This document shows, piece by piece, positions 59,463-64,000 of a stretch of 64,000 nucleotides of DNA. Numbering within the stretch: position 1 is the first letter of the stretch; every line of letters starts with the position of its first letter. The translations under genes were made by a program, and so were the position numbers. The notes under the pieces are model-generated. The model was not told where the DNA came from. It did not search any database and worked only from the letters and a program-made list of their open reading frames with translations. Source of the stretch: Sodiomyces alkalinus F11 (Eukaryota; Ascomycota; Sordariomycetes; Glomerellales; Plectosphaerellaceae); contig NW_021167084.1 of the NCBI RefSeq assembly GCF_003711515.1, positions 1,405,932 through 1,469,931 of the forward strand. Direction: 5' to 3'.

Positions 59463-61275
59463 GCGGTTGACGATATTGCATTAGCTGCAGCGAGTCTTGT
59501 CGGCTGGGCCTTGGTAGAGCTCGAGATGGGGTTCGCCGCGTGGTAAGTGCCGGTGGGACAACGAAAGTTGAGTTGTTCATGACAAAGTTGACAGGTTGAG
59601 GGGACCATGATCGTAAAGAATGGAAGCCTTAACGGTGGATACATGTAGATCATAATTAGATCACATCCATGTTGCCAGTTGCTAGGGATGCTATTGCTGG
59701 CCCTGGGCCTACCAGAAGAACATATGCATGGGTGCTCAGCCACATGTTCCTGGGGTCCAATGATGGATGCATTAATGGCTATCATGTGTGAGTCTGTCAA
59801 GATCTGCTGGCTCGGGCCGAACGACGCATCTGTTTTGGGCTTCCCACCACGCCCACATCGAAAGCGTCATGGAGCTTGGGGGAACAAAGAATATGTCCTT
59901 GAAATGCTCAATGCTCATCTCCACACGACAGTTGATGCGACAGGATAGGCACTAGGTGGAAGGCGAAGGGAGAGCTCAGCCACAAGTCACATGTCTAGGA
60001 GACAAATAGTATCTTGGGGATCTCTTTGTCCGATGGTGATGTTGGATGCTCTCCCTTGCGTCGTTTCGTCCGGGGTCTGAAGCAGAGAAATCAAGAAGAC
60101 GAATCACTGGAACCGAAGGAGGTCCAACCACTCTAAAACGGACCTGTCAAATGACATGGACTGTATATATTTGGGTACATGTATTTATAACCATGTCCGG
60201 ATACACCGAAGACCGAAGTTGTCGTGCTCCCTTCGCTTTGTGGCTTTGGTGGCTGTCACGCCAGCGATATCAGGCGCTTGGCCAAGTCATTGCGCAATCG
60301 CCGCCGCAATGCATAGAAGGATCCATGTTCGCTTCTGCAGGAAGTCCAGACAGGAGGCAGACATCATACATGTCCTATTTACCAGATTAGGATTGTGTTT
60401 ATCTCACGTCTCTAGATCCAGAGGGGCAGAAGTTTTGAATGCCGTTGGCTTCTGGTGGTCTTGTAAAGTGCTCATTTGCTCTTATAACTTATCACCTGCA
60501 TCAGAACGAGTGTCAGGTTACACAGCCAAACAAGTTGAGCGAACAAATAACGGACTGTGACAATGCGGAAAGGACACGAGTCGACTGAAGAATTGCACAA
60601 GTTCTCGGTCCTCGCTGGGCCTTTTATTATTCGTACAACAGAACAATCAATCATGGACACCCGCGTCCGAGTGCCGTTTCCTCTCATGCCATCTCCCATC
60701 CCATTCTCCACCGTCCATTGCATCCAATCCAAACCTATCACCGTGTTTGGTCCATACTATTGATTATGCATGCACTTCCTTTCCTGTGCATTGCGTATCG
60801 ACGCTAGGACGAAACAGTGATCAGTTCTGTGGGCCTCTTGATGTCTTGGGCCCTTTACGGCCGAATCCTAACCGAAAACCGCTGTCAGTTATAGCTAGTT
60901 ATAGGGCAATACCACCCACCCCGGCCGCCGTATTGGGGATCGCTCGGGCGACAAGGAGAGACTACGGTCGACTACGGTACGCTCGGACATGCGGTCGGAC
61001 TCGAGGGGCAAGGGGACAAGGTGACAAGGTCTTTGGCCCCTTCTTGGCGCACGCGAGGACTCGAGATGACAGGCCCGTCCGATCGACGCATTGACTTTAC
61101 CTACTTTTCCCCTGAACGAACGAACGATTGAACGAGGGGTGGCTTTCCCGCTATGGACCTCACCCTTCCCTTGTCCGCGCTGCGAACTGCAGGACGCCGC
61201 CCGCTGGACCACGGGTCCACGGGTCTTCTCGATCACGCACGTTTGTTTATATCAGTCATAAACATCCCGATAACC
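59463..61275. other. Intergenic region, no gene seen
   Basis: About 1.8 kb between divergent membrane-protein genes. No supported coding sequence; short open frames overlap on both strands without protein-like pattern. Confidence 0.45.
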
Positions 61276-61562
61276 ATGGGCGGGAGAAGACTTTTTTCTG
61301 CTGTGAACGGCCCGCTGAATGGGAGGTGTCTGGTCCTCGCTGTCCTGGCTTTCGTCTGTTGGCTGTGGGAACTGAACTTGATTAGTATACATCATTTTAG
61401 GATCTGCTTCCACAGCGATTCCTCCGGGGTCACGTCGGACTGTTGGTGTTTTGGCCTGGCACAGCACGTGGCTCACGTCTACTGTCTCACCGCAGCCGAG
61501 ACACCTGCGCCCAAAACGAGAGAAGGAAGACAAAAAGACGACGCATTGCGCGCTTCCAGAGC

Positions 61563-63332
61563 ATGGGCGACTCGTGGCCCCGACCACCTGGTTTACCTGG
61601 TTCTCCGCCAGGCATCGGGCCTGGTTCTGGACCACCTGGCCCCTGGCCGCCTGGCTCTAGGCCGCCTGGCTCTGGACCGCCTGGTTTTGGGCCTCCAGGC
61701 TCTGGACCACCACCAGGTTGGGAACCTGGTGATGGGCCTAACTGGGAGGACTTCTGGGACAACATTCCCGGAACCACAACAACGACAACGACGAGCAGGT
61801 CCAGTGCCCCAGCAACTACCACAACTACCACAAGTTCCCAACCGACAAATACGACACCACCACCAGATGAGGACGAGGCGGAGGAAGATCCAGATCGAAG
61901 CCCGAACCCCCAGCCGCAGCCGCAGCCGCAGCCCGAGCCCGAACCTGAGCCCGAACCTCAACCCGTTCGGGGGGGTCAGGATAGGGAAGAGGAGGAAGCG
62001 GAGGAACCGCCGCAGACGACCACCAACCAAAATCCAGACCCGACAGCGGGGAATCCCCATCCATCACAAGACCAACAAGACGAAGTGGACAACACGCCTC
62101 CCAGTGTTACAACCCAGACCACACCCGCGACACAAATTAATCCTGCGCCAGCACCCACCGAGACACCGACGACTCCCATCTTTAACCCAGTGACATCCGA
62201 GCAACCCTGGAGATCTGGCTCAACCGCGACGACTTTTGCGACGCATACGTCTTCCAATACCGCAGACTTACTTCCCGCAGTACCCACTGCGGGCGCCAGC
62301 GATGCCGAAGGACAAGAACAAAACAACTCTCTCGGAACAGGCCCAATCGTTGGCATCGTCTTTGGCGTGATACGTAAGACACCCAACATGACCCATCCAG
62401 TCCCTTCTTCTCCAACTTGCACTCTCTCCAGCATATGTGACGCACACTAACCTTCCTCTCCAGTGGGCATCGTATTCCTATGTCTCGCCATTTTCTCCCT
62501 CGTGCGCCGCAGACGCCGCAAGCAACCCGCCCCTCACGAGCACGCCAGCACCGTCCCTCCAACCCAACAGCCCCGATCCAACGCCGAAGCCCCTCCCCTC
62601 GCATGGACCCACGTCCCCGCCGACAACGAGTCGGAAAAGGACGGCGTAGTCCAAATTTTCCGCTGGCCATCCCTACCCTCCGGCCGCTCAGGCTACCGAC
62701 GAGCCAGCGACGAGGAAAGCGCCTCCCTCGTCTCCACCGTAGACCGGCCACCGCACGTGGCCATGGCAGCACGCACCCACGGCCACAAGAAGAGCTGGTC
62801 GCGAAGCACGATTTCCACGCTCATCCGCCCCTCGACGCGGGGGACCCTGGCGCGGAAGGAGGCAGAAGCAGCAGCAGCAGCAGGGGCCACCACGACATTC
62901 ACTTCGGAAGCCGAGAAGCGACGCATGAGCGACATGGTGCGGAAACACTTGACGGCCGCCCTGGCGACGAACCCGGCCGAGGAAGCGGGGCGGAATAACA
63001 TCTCGATCAGCAGCAATGGACGGGAGGAAGCAGAACGAAACGGCGGCGGGGCGTACCTGCATCCCGGACCATTAAGGGGCAGGAGAAACAGCGCGGCGAC
63101 GATGTCGAGCGTGGGGAGCTCGGGCGGCGGGAGCTTCGTGAGCAGCGGCGTGCTTTCGCATACGTTGGGGTCTTTCCCGACGCCGCCCAGTGGGGGGAAT
63201 TCGGGTGCTTCGACGCCTGATTCGGTCAAGATTCCTTCGCCTCTTGCGTCGCAGACCTATGTCGAGAGACTGGAAACCCTGCCGGCTAAGACTTATAAGC
63301 CGTATAGGCCGGGGTTGACGGGATCGAGTTGA
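61563..63332 (+). CDS. Single-pass membrane protein with collagen-like and mucin-like ectodomain (cell-wall sensor-like)
   Basis: Two exons from the ATG at 61563: 61563-62373 and 62464-63332, joined across a 90-bp GTAAGA..CAG intron with a CACTAAC branch point; 559 residues. The amino-terminal 60 residues are G-P-P/G-S-G-P-P-G repeats. A Thr-rich block, a P-Q and P-E dipeptide array, and a Ser/Thr/Pro-rich stalk follow. One transmembrane helix spans the exon junction (G-I-V-F-G-V-I-L-G-I-V-F-L-C-L-A-I-F), then RRRRRK and a Ser-rich cytoplasmic tail of about 260 residues. This architecture is that of Wsc/Mid2-type wall-stress sensors, without homology claimed. A signal sequence is missing from this start. 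A possible upstream exon 61276-61384 (hydrophobic C-L-V-L-A-V-L-A-F-V-C-W) spliced to acceptor 61464 would keep the frame and supply one. Confidence 0.7.
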
Positions 63333-64000
63333 ACGCGGGGATTTACGTGCGCGACTGTCGTTCATTCACCTTTTCTTCTTTTTTCTTTCTTTTACTTGTA
63401 CCCTTTTCCGACCCCTTTTTAGCCATACGGCCACGAATGTCTCTTTGTATCAATAATGTACCTATATGAAGCACCAAACAGTATCATGAGTGTATGCTCC
63501 AGCTCGAATGCTCGACTACATGGCTATTTATGAGCCTGTCTCTAAACATTTATATATTTCTTTCCTTCTTTCTTTTGCTCTTCTCGTTCCTTTTCCCTTT
63601 TCCCGTGGGACCTCGCAAAGACTAAGTAAACTCTTTCCCGTCACCGTACCACTCATAGAAGGAGATGCGTGCATCAGAAAAGAAACTCCCTGGGTTACTC
63701 CGGAGGGGTAATAAGGGGCCACTTCAAGCAGTCATCTTACCTAATCGGCGTGGGGCTGAAAGGCTCACTCAAGAGTCAACTGACACTATCAGACTGTCCG
63801 TCTATCATACTCGATGACTGTCACCCCATGTACTAAGTATTGACAGATGGCCTCTTCGGAGCGATAATTCTCGGACTCCTAATATCAAAAGCTTTATGTT
63901 CGTTAGATGGGAATAGCTTCGTTTTTGACTAGATTGGGTAATGATCATATGATATAGGAAGCTCAGTAAAGCTTGCCAGCACGTACATTCGTAGCTTTCG
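63333..64000. other. Right-edge intergenic DNA
   Basis: 3' flank of the last gene, with a T/C-rich patch at 63369-63395. No further feature is supported. Confidence 0.45.

Noticed and set aside
61153..62193. 346-codon open frame overlapping the wall-sensor-like gene
   Set aside because: It is the +1 frame of a Pro/Gly repeat region; only the other frame leads into the transmembrane helix and the second exon. Its early hydrophobic part was kept as a possible upstream exon.
1..64000. CRISPR arrays, tRNA and rRNA genes
   Set aside because: No regularly spaced repeats and no cloverleaf-compatible or rRNA-like sequence were noticed by eye on either strand; a covariance-model scan could still reveal a tRNA.

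Overview
The window comes from the nuclear genome of a filamentous ascomycete (Pezizomycotina, most likely a Sordariomycete). The evidence is short GT-AG introns of 59-177 bp with CTRAC-type branch points, GC-rich coding exons, secreted cellulolytic enzymes, and two AT-rich blocks of transposon relics whose decay pattern (CpA to TpA, CAG/CAA codons turned into TAG/TAA, CpG retained) matches repeat-induced point mutation (RIP). No prokaryotic features, rRNA, tRNA or CRISPR array were seen. Gene models below were spliced by hand from exon frames, splice sites and phase.

Layout. 1-5956 is a RIP-degraded repeat island: an integrase-type transposase relic, an unidentified decayed ORF, and a complete Tc1/mariner (Fot1/pogo-like) element with about 90-bp terminal inverted repeats and a TA target duplication. 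7554-11079 holds a single-pass membrane protein and a secreted orphan protein with a 1-nt frameshift. After a long gene-free stretch come an APC-family permease (16149-17979), a decayed flavocytochrome b2-like relic (19048-19738), a short-chain dehydrogenase (20186-21482) and a medium-chain dehydrogenase (21869-23187). A RIP-mutated Ty1/copia element (23227-29184) starts 40 bp after the last of these.

29596-37330 carries an intronless FAD-dependent dehydrogenase of a type familiar from actinobacteria, a membrane-anchored RING-H2 protein, a conserved hypothetical protein and a vacuolar-type amino acid transporter. 39930-43244 is a large ABCG transporter whose amino-terminal region seems to be interrupted by a 1-nt deletion in a C run. 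A TauD/TfdA dioxygenase relic follows (43829-44633).

44793-56620 contains three secreted plant-cell-wall-degrading enzymes, all on the minus strand: a GH30 hydrolase, a GH7 cellobiohydrolase without a cellulose-binding module, and an AA9 lytic polysaccharide monooxygenase. They are separated by long gene-poor DNA. The right end (58209-63332) encodes two single-pass membrane proteins, one with a collagen-like and mucin-like ectodomain resembling a cell-wall sensor.

Functionally, the right half looks like a niche for lignocellulose attack and surface or transport functions: GH7 and AA9 are classic synergists on cellulose, and GH30 acts on hemicellulose or beta-1,6 glycans. The left half mixes general metabolism with repeat islands. 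I found no convincing new multi-gene system. The more unusual items are the two single-nucleotide frameshifts, the two hidden enzyme relics, the bacterial-type FAD dehydrogenase, and a palindromic element with paired GATA motifs upstream of the permease.
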